A stretch of 64,000 nt of DNA from positions 60,423,564 to 60,487,563 of the forward strand of contig OX235279.1 in NCBI GenBank assembly GCA_944472155.2, read 5' to 3'. The stretch is from Trichobilharzia szidati (Eukaryota > Platyhelminthes > Trematoda > Strigeidida > Schistosomatidae). This document shows positions 48,626-60,600 of this stretch, one piece after another. How positions within the stretch are numbered: position 1 is the first letter of the stretch; each line of letters opens with the position of its first letter. The notes under the pieces are model-generated. The model was not told the DNA's origin. It saw only the letters and a list, made by a program, of their open reading frames with translations, and did not search any database. Position numbers and translations under genes: made by a program.

Positions 48626-48934
48626 CTTATAATTGAGATCTATTTCAGCATCTCGTTCTAGACGGTCATCATATCCATTCCAATAAGATAAAGCAATAAT
48701 GCTTGCAAATGATTTAACAACGTAATGCCCAACGTTTAAAAAAACGACAGGTGCGAAAAGACGCCAAACAGGTAACAGACGTGACGTTGCAATAGGTATA
48801 CTTCTTACAGTCGGTCCACTCCGAAACATTGAACCTGCTGAACCTAGTCTTGGGGATGAAGGCATGTGAATTAATCGATAAAAACCATCCCGGAAACAAG
48901 ATAGAAGTGTTGTTGGTTCGGAAGCTTTATCCGA
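48626..48934 (-). CDS. SLC25A46: SLC25A46, penultimate exon found
   Basis: This exon is bounded by an acceptor (TTTTTTTCAG, minus) at 48934 and a donor AAG|GTTAGT at 48626. It is 309 nt and gives 103 residues in one frame, in phase 0 with the exon at 40426. The segment TTLLSCFRDGFYRLIH corresponds to the middle of SLC25A46. A Ser/Pro linker (MPSSPRLGSAGS) follows, then hydrophobic helices (LLPVWRLFAPVVFLNVGHYVVKSFASIIALSYW). The carrier first repeat and N-terminus are not here and were not found upstream in this window. Confidence 0.82.
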
Positions 48935-48939
48935 CTGAA

Positions 48940-51900
48940 AAAAAGTTAGACCAACAAATAAAACATGTACGACAGGGAATGAATAGAAGCAACTAATAAC
49001 AATCTACTGGCCTGATATCGCCCATATAAAAAGATTTGTTTCTTCATTTGTTTATGTGATTTATATCATTGTGAAATATTAGTAAGAAATGCATATGACT
49101 TAACAAGTAATATTTCAGCGCAATAACAGTAAAAATTGACGGTAATCAACTGGTATGTAACCAATTACTGCTATACAGACTTCTATCGACAGCATCATTC
49201 AATGTGACGGTTTACTCCGGTGACAGTGCCAAGTAGAACTGATCACATTCTTCTACAGAACCCAATCCACCTAACAATTGAGGATTTGTAACTTTCACGG
49301 ATGGTTATATTTATTTCATAAAACATCACAACTACCTCACCTTCAACACCTTAAATTGATGAGCGTCTGTGTAAAGTTTTGAAAAAAAATAAGGCTTCTT
49401 ACACAGAAATTTATTTATTGTCCTACTGCAGCTTAATTTGAGTGCACGAATCCGGACCAAATATAGTAGTGGTATCTGCTGTACAGAAAAAAGGCCATAG
49501 TGCTAGTCAAATCCTGACGATAAAACAGGTTAGAATCCCTGGTAAGACAGCAATGACTTTGAGGTTGCACATATGCCCTGCTGATGAATGTCAATACGCG
49601 TGAAGCCTATGGCTGAGGTAATCGTGCCGACTGTCTGTAATCACCTAACATCGATTCAAACTGCACCACAAATGTAAGGCACTTAGCTTCGTAAACACTG
49701 CAAACTTGAGCAGTGCAATTCAGTCACTGAGGACTGGACATATGATACTGGTTTCTCCTAGTGACCAACAAGTGTAAACTAGACTAGATTCTATTTCGAA
49801 ATTTTATTCAAATGCTATCTAATGTCACCTATAAGAAAGTCGGTGGGAATGTTGTGAAGTTTTGAGTGATACTCACATGAACTCCAAAAGAAGTAGCTCA
49901 CTGGCGTAGGCACTTGATCTTTATACGGTACCCAATCTGGGCAGTTCGGCATACATCAAATGTGGTTGACAGTGGGATACACGAACTCGAAAAATCTGAA
50001 CTTCTGTAAAAGGTTCATGCAATCAATTACAAGATTTACGGATTCGTACTGTCTTAGCTATTCAGTCTAACACATACGCTGACATCACTAGTTGCAAAAG
50101 CATTATTTTTATACCCCATCTCTATCTACAGAGATTCACAGCTAATTTTCGCGCATCAAAATGTCACTCTTAAAATGCTTTCTTTAATCATCACATTGCC
50201 TTGAAACGGTGACTTAAAAATATTGCTAACCATACACAGGCAAACCTTACGCTTAAAATATAGCTCCCATTTTGGAAGAGAAAATAATGCTATGCAACGT
50301 GTGACGTCATCCGTGCTGTTTGACTACACCTGGCAAGAGTCAAATCGACTTTCCGTATTTATTTCTACGTTTTGTTAACCAATAAAACCTTATATCTACT
50401 CATTCTAACTAAAACTGACACTTTTGTATAGAGTTCTGTTTTTTCCATGATTAAAAGGCATCTCCCCACACGCTGCATTAAAGAGGTGATACACAAATAT
50501 CATATATTCCCAATCATTTTTTACCGTTCAGGAGACTCCATTTCCCCATCAGTGAAGTGAAGAGTACATCAAAAGCTAACACCGACTCAACTGGTGTTCA
50601 CCCCGAATTTATAACACTGCAGTTATTTTAAATATGCCTGTGAAGTGATATCGCAATCGAGTATGCTTGATATGAGCGTTACTGATTGAATTTTAAAGGG
50701 TGATGCTGATATTACAGATCCCCTTAGTTTTTTGGCCATCCATCTACACAAGATAGTAAAAAGAAGCTAACAGAGCTCGATAGCAAAACGTTTGGCAAAT
50801 GAGATAGTTTCAAAACTTTCAAGGAATTATTTGATGTTCGATCAGCTAAATAGCTGAGTCAAACTCTTAGAAACTCAATATAATTTGTCTTATGATGAAG
50901 GTATGTAACCATCACTAACGGACTCACCGTTATGCAGCAAGTACTAAATGGGAATCTGATTCCAACTACTTTAGCCTGGGAAAACTGGACTACCACAAGT
51001 CTTCCCATAACATGAGTATAGCACAAAAATAGTAGGCTGGAAAGGGAAAACATTCGCCTTAATATAGATGACAAAATATTCTTAACTTCAGAAGTGACTT
51101 TGACTAAAATAGAAAATATATCGCTTGGAACAGCTTCCTGTCATATGTACAGAAAGCACGTTTGCAAGTATTACAGTGTAATACATCTTGCGAGTTTTCA
51201 AGAGAACGAAATAATTCGACGCTTGTTAACAGCAATTTATTTTATGAATATCAATAAAAAATTAATTACTGAACAAACGGGCTTCAACTCTAGAAAGCTT
51301 CTTACTTTTAATCACTTCAACATGCTGACTATAAACTAAGGTTAACAGTCAGGAATCTTTGGGAAATCAATGCAGTTAGAAAGAACTGTCATCACTAGAG
51401 CCCACGGCAATCGATGTGGGAATGACTGTAATGAGAATGAGAAGTCATACAATGAGACTTTAAGTGTAAGTTGCTTTGAAACAACTGACTACATACAAGC
51501 ACCTGAATATACTGGCAATTCCGATTTTGCCTACGTTAGTTCCTCACATGAATTATGTACTATCCGTTCTAGATAATCCTAAGAGCTTTGTATATCTCCT
51601 GGCAAGCTTATCAAAGCAAACACGACTTTTGAAAACTACGGCGCTTGAGTTTATATTTTTTGAAGTAACAATAATTTATCCTAGAGATAAAAGACAGAGA
51701 TCAAAAATTACGCCACGAGGGAACAAAACGTCTTACCTGAACAACCTCAACAATGCTCGCTGCATAAAATGGGGTAACAATCACCCATGAACAACTATAA
51801 CACAAATAAAACTTAAAGGGTAACTTACACTTTAAGTAACAGATGTCCAAGAAGACGTTTGAATGGACTGGATTTCGAAACCTCTCTAGAAGGAGTATTA

Positions 51901-52200
51901 AGTATATAAATTGACTACTTCGGTAGTGAGGTGACTTCGCTAATCAAATTTTCAGTCATGAAGTTTAATCCGCGAACAATAAGTACACTACCTAAGCCTT
52001 TGGAAAAGAATGATAAACCCTTAAAGGTGGTAAGTCTTTCTTAATGGGTTACTTGGAACTGTACACATCTTTTGACTACATTTATGAGTGAGAATGGCGT
52101 TAAGTGTAAGTAACGACTTGATCCCATTACTTGACACTGGTTTCTTATGATAACGAAGGGATGAGACAGCAACAACTCCAACAGCATACTAAATAAAGTA
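48940..52200. other. Unassigned spacer, likely SLC25A46 intron
   Basis: I scanned the minus strand for earlier SLC25A46 exons and saw none. Two open frames at 51094-51339 and 51476-51790 plus have no family resemblance. Confidence 0.35.
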
Positions 52201-52209
52201 TTACGCAAA

Positions 52210-52215
52210 TTTATT
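52210..52215 (-). promoter_or_regulatory. Polyadenylation signal AATAAA
   Basis: AATAAA on the minus strand lies 53 nt after the stop of the candidate exon at 52268-52474, a suitable distance for a 3' end. Confidence 0.4.
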
Positions 52216-52267
52216 TAAAGTGACCTTGCGTAACCGATACCCATCCCTGCTAGAGCTGGATTGAAGC

Positions 52268-52474
52268 CTACAAATGATTCGTTTCATGAAAGAGCCTACC
52301 ACTATCAGCAATAACTGCTTGCTCATCATTAGATTCTTGGTAGTTTTCTCCTGCCTCAGGATTTGAGAAATTAACGAGTGCAGACTCCTCTTGTACTCGT
52401 CTGTACTCCAAGTCCTTCAGGCGTTCAGAATACATACTTAGGAGTATCGCATTAATTAAAATGTTGCCAAATAT
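52268..52474 (-). CDS. Possible terminal exon, unknown gene
   Basis: The minus frame is open for 68 codons, from just after CATCAGTAG (an acceptor-like AG) to a TAG at 52268. It begins hydrophobic (IFGNILINAILLSMY), continues with a charged helix (SERLKDLEYRRVQEE) and ends in a long acidic tail (NPEAGENYQESNDEQAVIAD) followed by NHL. The composition is protein-like, and an AATAAA lies 53 nt beyond the stop. The frame also continues upstream through one TAG as RKRFASLYQFVEKILDIGHQ, which could mean a decayed longer frame instead of an exon. I do not recognise the family. Confidence 0.35.
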   Translation of the reverse strand: MFGNILINAILLSMYSERLKDLEYRRVQEESALVNFSNPEAGENYQESNDEQAVIADSGRLFHETNHL

Positions 52475-52479
52475 CTACT

Positions 52480-52875
52480 GATGTCCAATATCTAGTATCT
52501 TTTCGACGAACTGATACAGACTTGCGAATCTCTTGCGGGTTGCTTCTCCATGTTTGGAACGATTCTGGATCCTTTCAGATTTTGGGACAGTAGATCAACT
52601 TCATCGACTGGTGCATCTATATCCAATATCCAATATCCTGATTACGAGCTAGTATAAACCAGTGGTTTCTTTGAGTTCGCTTCTTGATTGTAAGGTAGAG
52701 GTTCCATATCTTCGGTAAACTTATGCGTAGTAAATCCCGCCACTCGACTGCTTTAGCTCTGGTAGACTCCAAGAGGAGTGGTGCGAGGATTGGTCAAGAT
52801 GTGGTTTGTAGTGTGCAGTATGTTAGGACTGAGTTGCTGTCGTGAATGGAGTTTGACCTAACAGCCATTGGTCAT
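52480..52875. other. Unassigned flank of CR1 element
   Basis: Several frames are open for short distances. A small tandem of ATATCCAAT units lies at about 52619-52637. There is no confident gene. Confidence 0.35.
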
Positions 52876-53072
52876 TCGGTGTAATCATAAAAGTAGAATA
52901 GTATTAATAATAATAGGTTGTAGTGTAGATAATATAGGTTGAGATAAGTGAAATAATAAAGGTGAAATAATAAAGAAAGAAAGAAAAGAGTAGTAGGTAC
53001 AGTGGGAGAAGACAGAGCGGGTCGTGGGGATTTAGCTTGTATGCTTATCCACTGACAGTGTGGTTTCAAATT

Positions 53073-53747
53073 TTAAGAGGATAAGCCATTGAGACACAAA
53101 CCATGCATTTCTGCATGATTGTCCAGCTCCCGCTTAAAAGTCTCCACAGATGGCGCTGTGGTCACGGCCGCCGGTAAAGCGTTCCAGAGACGGCAAACTC
53201 GAAGCGAGAAGAAATGTGAACGCACTCGAGTATTTCGTCCCTGGTGTGCTATCCTTAGCGGGTTACCTCGTGGAAGCCTATAATCACTCAATGGCAGGAT
53301 GCTTTTATTAGGGTGGGCCTGGTCATTTAAGATCTTATAGACGGTGATGAGGTCTCCCCTGTGACTACGTAACTAAGTGTGAAAAGACTTAATTTCTTCA
53401 GTCTTTCCCCATATGATCATCCATTTTGTCGCTCGTCTCTAGACACTTTCTAGAATGTTAGCATCCCTTTTGAGTAGCGGAGGAGCAATGATATTATGAA
53501 CCTCAAGGAGTGGCCTCACGTATGTCGTATACAACCTTAAGAATAGTTCAGGAGTAAGAGCTCCCAGCTGCCTATGCATAAAGTGTAAAGTAGCGTAAGC
53601 TTTGGCGTGTAATTTACACTGGTGTCTAGCTTTTCTGCTAAAATAAGACCTAGGTCGCGTTCTGATGGCACATAACTCAAGTTCTGGCCACCAAGGGTGT
53701 AATTTGCACTCTGTGACCTGCCGGAATGAAGTTGCACTACTTTGCAC
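53073..53747 (-). pseudogene. CR1 ORF2 C-terminal region, out of frame
   Basis: After a frameshift near 53610 the protein continues in another frame: HCKLHAKAYATLHFMHRQLG-type sequence, LFLRLYTTYVRPLLE and LLKRDANILESV. A stop is at 53439. The same frame resumes as SLRVCRLWNALPAAVTTAPS and ETFKRELDNH before the final stop at 53073. This is the usual C-terminal block of CR1/Jockey-type elements. Confidence 0.78.
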
Positions 53748-55060
53748 TTCTTTAAGTTGAAAGGCATTCCGTTAGCCAGAGCCAAGTCTCCCAGAGTTTG
53801 CAGGTCAGCCTGCAATCTGTCGGAGTCTTCCGATGAGTTTATTGCTCTCCAAATCTTTACGTCGTCAGCGTTAAGAAGCGCAGAGCAGTTAAGTTGACAG
53901 GGCAGGTTGTTGATAAAAATCAAAAACATCAACGACCCTAAGATAGAACCCTGAGGAACCCCTGATGCCGAGGTGTGCCAGGATGATCGGACGCGGTTGA
54001 CTTTGGTGCAGAATTCTCTCTCGCTGAAGTAATCTTTCAGCCATGCGAGAAGTGCTCCAGAAACACCCGCTTTGCTTATTTTGTGAAGGAGCAGACCATG
54101 GTGAACTGTGTCGAATGCTTTCGCAAAGTCAAGAAAGATCACATGGACTGGTAACTTTACATCCCAAGATAGTGTCCAATCGTTCCAAGCTAGTAGAAGA
54201 TTCGTCACACAGGATCTTCCCCTCCTGAAACCGTGCTGTGCTTCATGGAGTAGGTTAGTCCCGTCGAAGTATTTTCTCAAGTGGCCGTCAATGAGACTTT
54301 CCAATATCTTCGATATCACTGGGAGTAGCGCAACTGGTCTGTAACTGGTCGCGTTCTGCCGGTCACCACCCTTGAAGATAGGGGATAGGATGGCTCGTTT
54401 CCATCCACATGGAAGTTTCCCTACATCAAAGGAGTGTTGAAACAGATCACTTAGGGGTTGGCAGAGACTTTCTGAACACTGCTTCAGGACGGATGGTCTT
54501 ATGTCATCGCAGCCTGCAGACCTTCCTGAAGCCAACTTTCCCAATTTTACGAGTACCATAGCCGGGGTAATTTGAAATGTACCCAGCAGGTTTTCGCACG
54601 TTGGTTTTGCATTGTAATCTTGATGTTTTGTGGGGGTAAAATCCTCGTTACTGTTCAGTAACCTGTGAAAGGCTAGACTGAATGTCTCTGCCATTTCAAG
54701 ACTAGTAAGAGATTTCCCATCAGAACCCTCTAGATTGCAAGCTCCCTGGTTGGTCGGTTTTCTCTCAGAGATAGACCTGTATAGGCTTTTGGGGTTCACG
54801 AGAAGCTTATTGGGGCGGTTCCTCTGAAATGTCCTTCTATCACTCCGGACTCGTATATTACATCGATTCCTGAGTTCAAGGTACACTTCATGCTCGGGTT
54901 GACTCTTCGATACTCTCCACGCCAACCAGGCTTTTCGCTTCGCCTGCAGAAAGCGTTGTGTCCCCCTTTTTAGCCATGAACGTTGCTTCCTAGCTTTTGG
55001 TGTGACTAAAGGAACAGTGTCTGAAACTGCCTGGTGAATGATCTCCTTTACCACTCCCAA
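53537..55060 (-). pseudogene. CR1 reverse transcriptase, YADD changed to NADD
   Basis: This 507-codon open frame is continuous, apart from a TAG at 55097, with the endonuclease frame upstream. Domains in order: linker to about residue 170; KLPCGWKRAILSPIFKGGD at 215-233; SYRPVALLPVISKILE at 239-254; AQHGFRRGRSC at 274-284; VIFLDFAKAFDTVHH at 307-321; SGVPQGSILGSLMF at 366-379; LLNADDVKIWR at 395-405. The two catalytic aspartates are present, but the Tyr of YADD is Asn, which should impair the enzyme. The frame breaks near residue 480. Confidence 0.85.
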
Positions 55061-55096
55061 GTGTTCTTCTACTGTAAGCTCTGTCCAATTTTTTGG

Positions 55097-55855
55097 CTAA
55101 TTTGCTTCAGACAAAAGTCTTCGCATTTTGGTGTAATTGGCTTTGTTATAACACAGACAGGGCTGTGTATTGTCCCACTGTAAATGCTCGCGGAGGACTA
55201 TGTCGAATATTATGACCGCGTGGTCACTACTACCTATGGGAGTCGTGATCTGAACGTTTTCCACTAGTAGCTGGTCACTAGTGAGCACATAATCCAGTCT
55301 AGAAGACTTCCCATCTGGGCCCCATCTAGTATCGATTCTGTCATTTTCGGTGAATCCGGCCTCCCTGATGGTATGCAGCAGATTTCGATCAAATCTGTCC
55401 TGGGCACATCTCGTCATCAAGTTAAGAGATGGGGCATTGAAGTCTCCAGCTATGACAATTTGATCATAACCCATGTCTTGTGTCGCTGAAATTGTATTCA
55501 GCAGTAGCTGGTTGTGGTCTGCTCCACATGAAGGTGATCTATAAATGCTGCCCACTAGATATTTACAGTATCCAACAGTGAAATGGCGCCATAAGGAGTC
55601 AGGGAGCTCAATGAGGGGAGGGTCCATTGCATGGACACATCTGAGGTGTTTGTCGACGTATATGGCGACTCCACCTCCTTCTTTCAGGTCGCTATCTCGC
55701 CTGACTAGGACCATATCATTTATACTGACTTCGCTGTCTGCTACCGTAGGGGTTAGCCAGGTTTCCGTCAGTATTATGATTTTGGAGTTCAGCTGTGATT
55801 GTAGGTATCTAAGTTCAGCTATTTTGCCTCTTAGACCTCTCACATTACTGTACAA
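55097..55855 (-). pseudogene. CR1 endonuclease domain (ORF2 N-terminal)
   Basis: This is the apurinic-type endonuclease that nicks the insertion site. Catalytic blocks are all present: NVRGLRGK near the start, LTETWL at 29-34, AGDFNAP at 136-142, SRLDYVLTS at 185-193 and SSDHAVI at 209-215. A TAG at 55097-55099 ends it within the linker to the reverse transcriptase; reading in the same frame continues directly after it. No ATG lies between the upstream in-frame stop at 55913 and the NVRG block, so the ORF2 start is unclear. A run of eight C lies just upstream of the domain. Confidence 0.84.
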
Positions 55856-55939
55856 CTGGTAGTCAATCTCACCACGTCCCCGTATTGGGGGGGGTGGTTG
55901 ACGTGATGTGGGCTATCGGTTAAGGAGTTATCCTACGAA

Positions 55940-57490
55940 CTAGTTGGCCGATTCCCTAGGAACTGGCCTGTTGGCGTTTTTTTCTTCTGATTCAATCGGA
56001 GCACTTGGGTGACACCGACTATCATCGTCCGTGCTGCACCACTGTATTGTGACTAAGGCTTGGGGATTTTCTTTGACAACGTTTTGTTCTCTCCTTTGGA
56101 TACGAGGGCGGCTCTCGCAGCAGCGAATGTGTCTGCTGACTTTGTCCTTGGTCTCGTACCATCTCTGGAGAGCAGTAGTCAACTGGTCTCGGGAGCTGAA
56201 CTTGACAGCTAACAGACTTGGCGTGTTAATTGACATTAGGTGAATGGGTCGAGGCAGTCTATAAATAGAGACAGCCCCTGAACTTCCCAGACCCATCTGG
56301 GATGCCAACCATCTCCATTGCTGTACATCGTGACAGTGCGTTTCACAAGCGTTCCCAGTTACCAGTTCGGGAATGCCGTGAACAACCATGAAGGCAGAAT
56401 GAATAAGCTCTGGCGACTCCCTCGCCATCTGTCTTTCCTTCCATGGCCTATCTGGCCTAACATGTATATTGCAGGTCCTCCCTATAGAAAGGACTTGAAG
56501 AGTCAGTAAAACTTTTTCGGCATCCTCTGTAGAGCCTAGTGTTACCCTCAGTGGGGATGGTTTGCCTTGAGGAGCAGCAGTGCCCCTATACAATCTGCAT
56601 AGTTTTACTGGTTCGATGTTCAGACCCAGTGTGCTACACAAGTTGGACCACCGTTCCTGATCAAACAGGGCCCTGTTTTCCAGCAGACTAATACTACAGT
56701 CTGGTACATTAAAGAGGATTACGCAGTTTGATCTACTAACCATGAACTCGGGTTCGGTCCTCGCACATTTGTCATCCCCTTTAAGACCGTTTTGTTTCGT
56801 CTGGTGCAACTGGGTATTATTATGTGTCGCAGTGCTGTGGCCACTATTACTGGTGGACGGTAAGGGTCTTTTCCCAGCGACAGATACCCTTGGTGCTTCA
56901 ACCTCTGTGTCTGGGGCAGTTATGGCAGGAATTGCAAGTATAACCGGTGTGGATTTTGGTATCCCCGATGTACGTGCAATTGTGCTGTTTTCCGAGTTGG
57001 TGGGAGTAGAGCGTTTCACGTTTTTCCCTGATACCTCTACGCCATCTTTAGCTTTCGAGGAACTAAAAGAGGCTGCATCAGGACGGCAACTTGGGCATAT
57101 GTACCAGAACCATGGGCATGAGTTCTTACGCATAAAATCACAATATACTTTTGGTACCCCGGTGTCGCATCTACAATGTACCCATTGCTTGCAAAAGTTG
57201 CATTCGAAGGCAGAGTCTACTTGTTCGACAGCCGAATCGCAGACCTTGCAATCGTCTGCCTTTTTGGGGAACGGTTTTGTCGTCTTGCGACGTCGTGAAC
57301 GTTTCTTTTTGGCCTTCTTCTCTGTTTCAGGGCCTACTATGGAGATGGGTGTTATACTATTCTCACTTTGTGCAGATTTACTACTCGGCTCTATTAACCT
57401 AGTCGTGTCATCAGGGATGGAGCCACATCCGCTTAGCTGACTTTTCACAGTTTCACTGTAGGACTGTGGCGACATGGGCAATCTGTCCAC
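55940..57490 (-). CDS. CR1 ORF1 protein with PHD finger
   Basis: This intact 516-codon frame runs from an ATG at 57490 to a TAG at 55940. Residues 58-77 are a Lys/Arg-rich patch (EKKAKKKRSRRRKTTKPFPK). A C4HC3 PHD-type zinc finger follows, with ligands C81, C84, C97, C100, H105, C108, C132 and C135, all present. After a Ser/Thr-rich linker, residues about 250-450 hold two segments that look like nucleic-acid-binding folds (FNVPDCSISLLENRALFDQE, VVHGIPELV). PHD-containing ORF1 is a known feature of some CR1 LINEs and probably binds the element RNA or chromatin. The intact frame contrasts with the broken ORF2. Confidence 0.8.
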   Translation of the reverse strand: MDRLPMSPQSYSETVKSQLSGCGSIPDDTTRLIEPSSKSAQSENSITPISIVGPETEKKAKKKRSRRRKTTKPFPKKADDCKVCDSAVEQVDSAFECNFCKQWVHCRCDTGVPKVYCDFMRKNSCPWFWYICPSCRPDAASFSSSKAKDGVEVSGKNVKRSTPTNSENSTIARTSGIPKSTPVILAIPAITAPDTEVEAPRVSVAGKRPLPSTSNSGHSTATHNNTQLHQTKQNGLKGDDKCARTEPEFMVSRSNCVILFNVPDCSISLLENRALFDQERWSNLCSTLGLNIEPVKLCRLYRGTAAPQGKPSPLRVTLGSTEDAEKVLLTLQVLSIGRTCNIHVRPDRPWKERQMARESPELIHSAFMVVHGIPELVTGNACETHCHDVQQWRWLASQMGLGSSGAVSIYRLPRPIHLMSINTPSLLAVKFSSRDQLTTALQRWYETKDKVSRHIRCCESRPRIQRREQNVVKENPQALVTIQWCSTDDDSRCHPSAPIESEEKNANRPVPRESAN

Positions 57491-57604
57491 GCAGAGAATA
57501 TTTACCCTGGTATACGAGAGTTCATCACCTTCACCTGTTTGCCTAATTTGACTGAAGCCCTACTGACTACGGTGTATGGTGTCCCATTACTTATTTTAGG
57601 GTGA

Positions 57605-60600
57605 GAATCTATCGTCACATTACTCCTAAATTAATACCGGTGATTAAATAATGAGAGACAGTGGAGTTGTTTTGTCCAATAGACTGACAGCAAAAGACAA
57701 TAGAAAGCACAGAACAGAAAGATAAAGTATATAAGTAAAAGCTTTTGACTTTACCTGTAACTTTCGGGTTATTCGGCTTCACAACAATCACGTAACAGAC
57801 CAACAAGTCCTGTATATTTGAAAGAGTGAGGGGGATGTTGCTACAGAAGTAGCACCTGAAGCTTAGGCAGTAGTTCGAGACAGTGGGAAGTACCAAACAC
57901 AGGCTCGGTGAAGAAGAAATGGTTGAATAAAATTCGCCGGATAGGAAGATCAGGTTTCTCAAACGAATTATTCACAAAAGTGGATATTTCCTGTTAGAGA
58001 GGAAAATACACGTCGTATTCCTATACTAAAAGCGCTGAGTTTACTTTTGTGTCATCTTTTCTTGAGTGTATCATCTAGAGATTTAAAATATCATGTTGAC
58101 AGAACCGTCCTCCTCAGACAGGTCAAAATGTCAGTAGATTAGAACAGAATATGGGGGACGTCAATTGAGTAGACAATATTATAATCATGTGTAGTATAAT
58201 TCTGATTAGCTAATATAAACCAAACTGCTCTCTGTGGACCCATTCCTTGGTAATGAGGTGACACTTACTGATTTCTGGCGAGCTTCCAAGTATTCCGTCG
58301 CAGCTTTGGTAGATACCTTCGTGAGTGGTCTGAGATGCTAGTTATATTTGATTTGTAGTATGTTAAGATCGTGGCGCTGTTCTGATAGGAGTTAGTACTT
58401 CTGCTCATTACGCGTCTGTCGCGGTCGAGGAGTAATATAATAATACCAGTAGTAGAGTTGGTGTCTTATGAGTATATATAACGAGAGGAAAAACAAACAA
58501 TGGATGGACATATGCAGATGATTTACAAGGGGGAGCAACCGAAGAGTGAGACGGGAAGAAGTGTGTGGGTCTCTGTGATGGTATTGTGTGCAATACAGGA
58601 CAGTGGGACATTCTGTTGGACACAATCCATGTGAATTTCTCCCGAAAGAAATCCGAAACGATAATCCAAACTATAGATTTAACCATACGTAGAGTGACGC
58701 GTAAAGTCCGAAATACAGCATATCCTGCAATACGGTACTTTATTACATAAAAATAGATATATAATGTACAAACCTCAAAATGGGAGGTGTCTGTGGCTAA
58801 ATGCCGTCAAATGCACAACCACTGTGCAGTCAATAAGTAAAAACAGCAATGCTGTGTCAAGTTCGATCCACGTGTCCGTTCAAACGGCCTGCGAATGCCA
58901 AGCAAAGTATAAACAAATATGAACAAACAACTTTCATAGTAAAGCATACACTATAGGGTAAGGTCAGCAAATAATGTTTAAGGAGAAGAAAAATAAGAAC
59001 TATGCATTAATAGAATGATAATAGAACAAGTAATTTAACTGCAGTTGTAAGCACATGTCATTGTCATAAATTAACACATAAAAATCATACTACTTACTAA
59101 CGGCAAGTAGTATAATGTTGAACAAAGGAAAGATTGAGAATGAACAGGTATGTTGCCATATAATTATACAGCCACTTTGGTCTTTCCACCACGGTATCAA
59201 ATAATTAGCATGGAAGAGATCGCAGAAATTCATAAAAGCAATGAACCTCTATGTAATTTATTCTCCTAATACAACTTGTTTGACTTCCATGCCGGAGTTC
59301 AAAGAGCAGGGTTATGGATATTGGAAGGCTCAGATTTAGGAACAATGAGTTATGATCACAAGACGTACCTCAGAATAGGCAGTCACGTGACAACAATGAA
59401 TTATATTCGTAGTTGATACCAACAAATTTACATGATCTAAATTCTTCCAAGGGCGTAAAATTCACCTTTATTGAATATTCTTGTGGTGTATGTGTTCACA
59501 TGAATAATGGTGAGTTGTAAATGGGGTTTTTCACCAATAGTTGGATATTTTCCAAGCTACTGGTGTGCCTCTTTAACGGAGATGTTGGTGAGACCGAAGT
59601 GTCTCAGTAGTTTTAATCCCAACTCGCCAAATCAGGGAGCTCCGGTAACCTTTTCTTTTCAAAAAGAATTTCCTTTAATCCCCTTTTCTTTTATGTATGC
59701 GTGCTAGTTCAAGCAAAAATGATATCTTTGTGTTTCACTTTCTGACGCCAGCTGGATTATATTAGGGTCGGCTAGGAACTAGATTACTGTATTTCTCGTA
59801 GAACACGACGAAGGTAGGGTTGCGTCTAGTTAATACTTTCATCAACAGTGTGGTGTGTGAAGCTTGAGTCTATTTGGTCTGACCGACAGTCCGTTAGACG
59901 CAGCTGTCTGCTGACACATAGCCTCCCTGTGAAGCATTCCGCTAAAGCCATGTCAGCCACTGATGCGTTCTGAAAACAAAAAAATTATGGGAACACCTTC
60001 AAGGCTCTGCTGTTCAGTGAGCGACCTTCTGTAGTTCGCAACACATTTCGCCAAACTGAAGATATTCTCCAGTCACAAGAGAAGCAAATGGCTAATATAT
60101 TCTTGGCTCATCTTGAGAGGACGGTATGGAGTTGAATAGTTTGAGTGTTTTTGTGAAATTAGTTAATATCACAGGAAATATAAAAATGTGTCCTGATATT
60201 TATGTCAATTACTGTCACGCCAACAATGTAATCATAATATTATTTCTCTACCTATACTGAATTCCTGTTGAATTTTATGAGTTATACTGTCTCTTTCACA
60301 AACATTCACGTGATAATAGGTTTGCATGTCAACAGGAATAGAGTGACAATTCTGAAGCAAGTGGCATTTTGTTTGTTTAAATAACTGAAAATGCCAGTTT
60401 TCTAACATGTAGGATGTTTTTTAACTCTATGTTAAACAAATGGTGGACAGAGACTTTTCAAACAAACAGGAAATCGTCTCCTAATAGTTGGGAATCACAG
60501 CTGCGCTGTGTAATAACCATTTTCCTCATTAGTGTGAATATCACCTCAAAAAACAAATGCAATCTAAGTATTGCATATGTGAGTAGTTGTTCGTGAAGTG

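Larger units (their letters stand above)
52880..57600 (-). mobile_element. CR1-clade LINE, near full length
   Basis: In minus orientation the order is 5' leader (57491-57600), ORF1 with PHD finger, ORF2 with endonuclease and reverse transcriptase, C-terminal block, and a TTATTA-rich 3' end (52880-52960). Only a few stops and one frameshift break ORF2, so this copy is relatively young. Its reverse transcriptase and C-terminal block clearly resemble the nested CR1 at 31786, but the protein sequences differ enough to be separate subfamilies. The borders are approximate because I found no clear target-site duplication. Confidence 0.85.

Noticed and set aside
50859..51074. Minus-strand open frame considered as an upstream SLC25A46 exon
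   Set aside because: It has no carrier signature and no suitable splice sites in phase with 48934.
56742..57440. 232-codon plus-strand open frame
   Set aside because: It is the antisense shadow of the CR1 ORF1 frame and shows no domain of its own.
59992..60130. Protein-like plus-strand frame
   Set aside because: A stop lies just upstream, no acceptor is visible, and the donor-like GTATGG alone is weak support.
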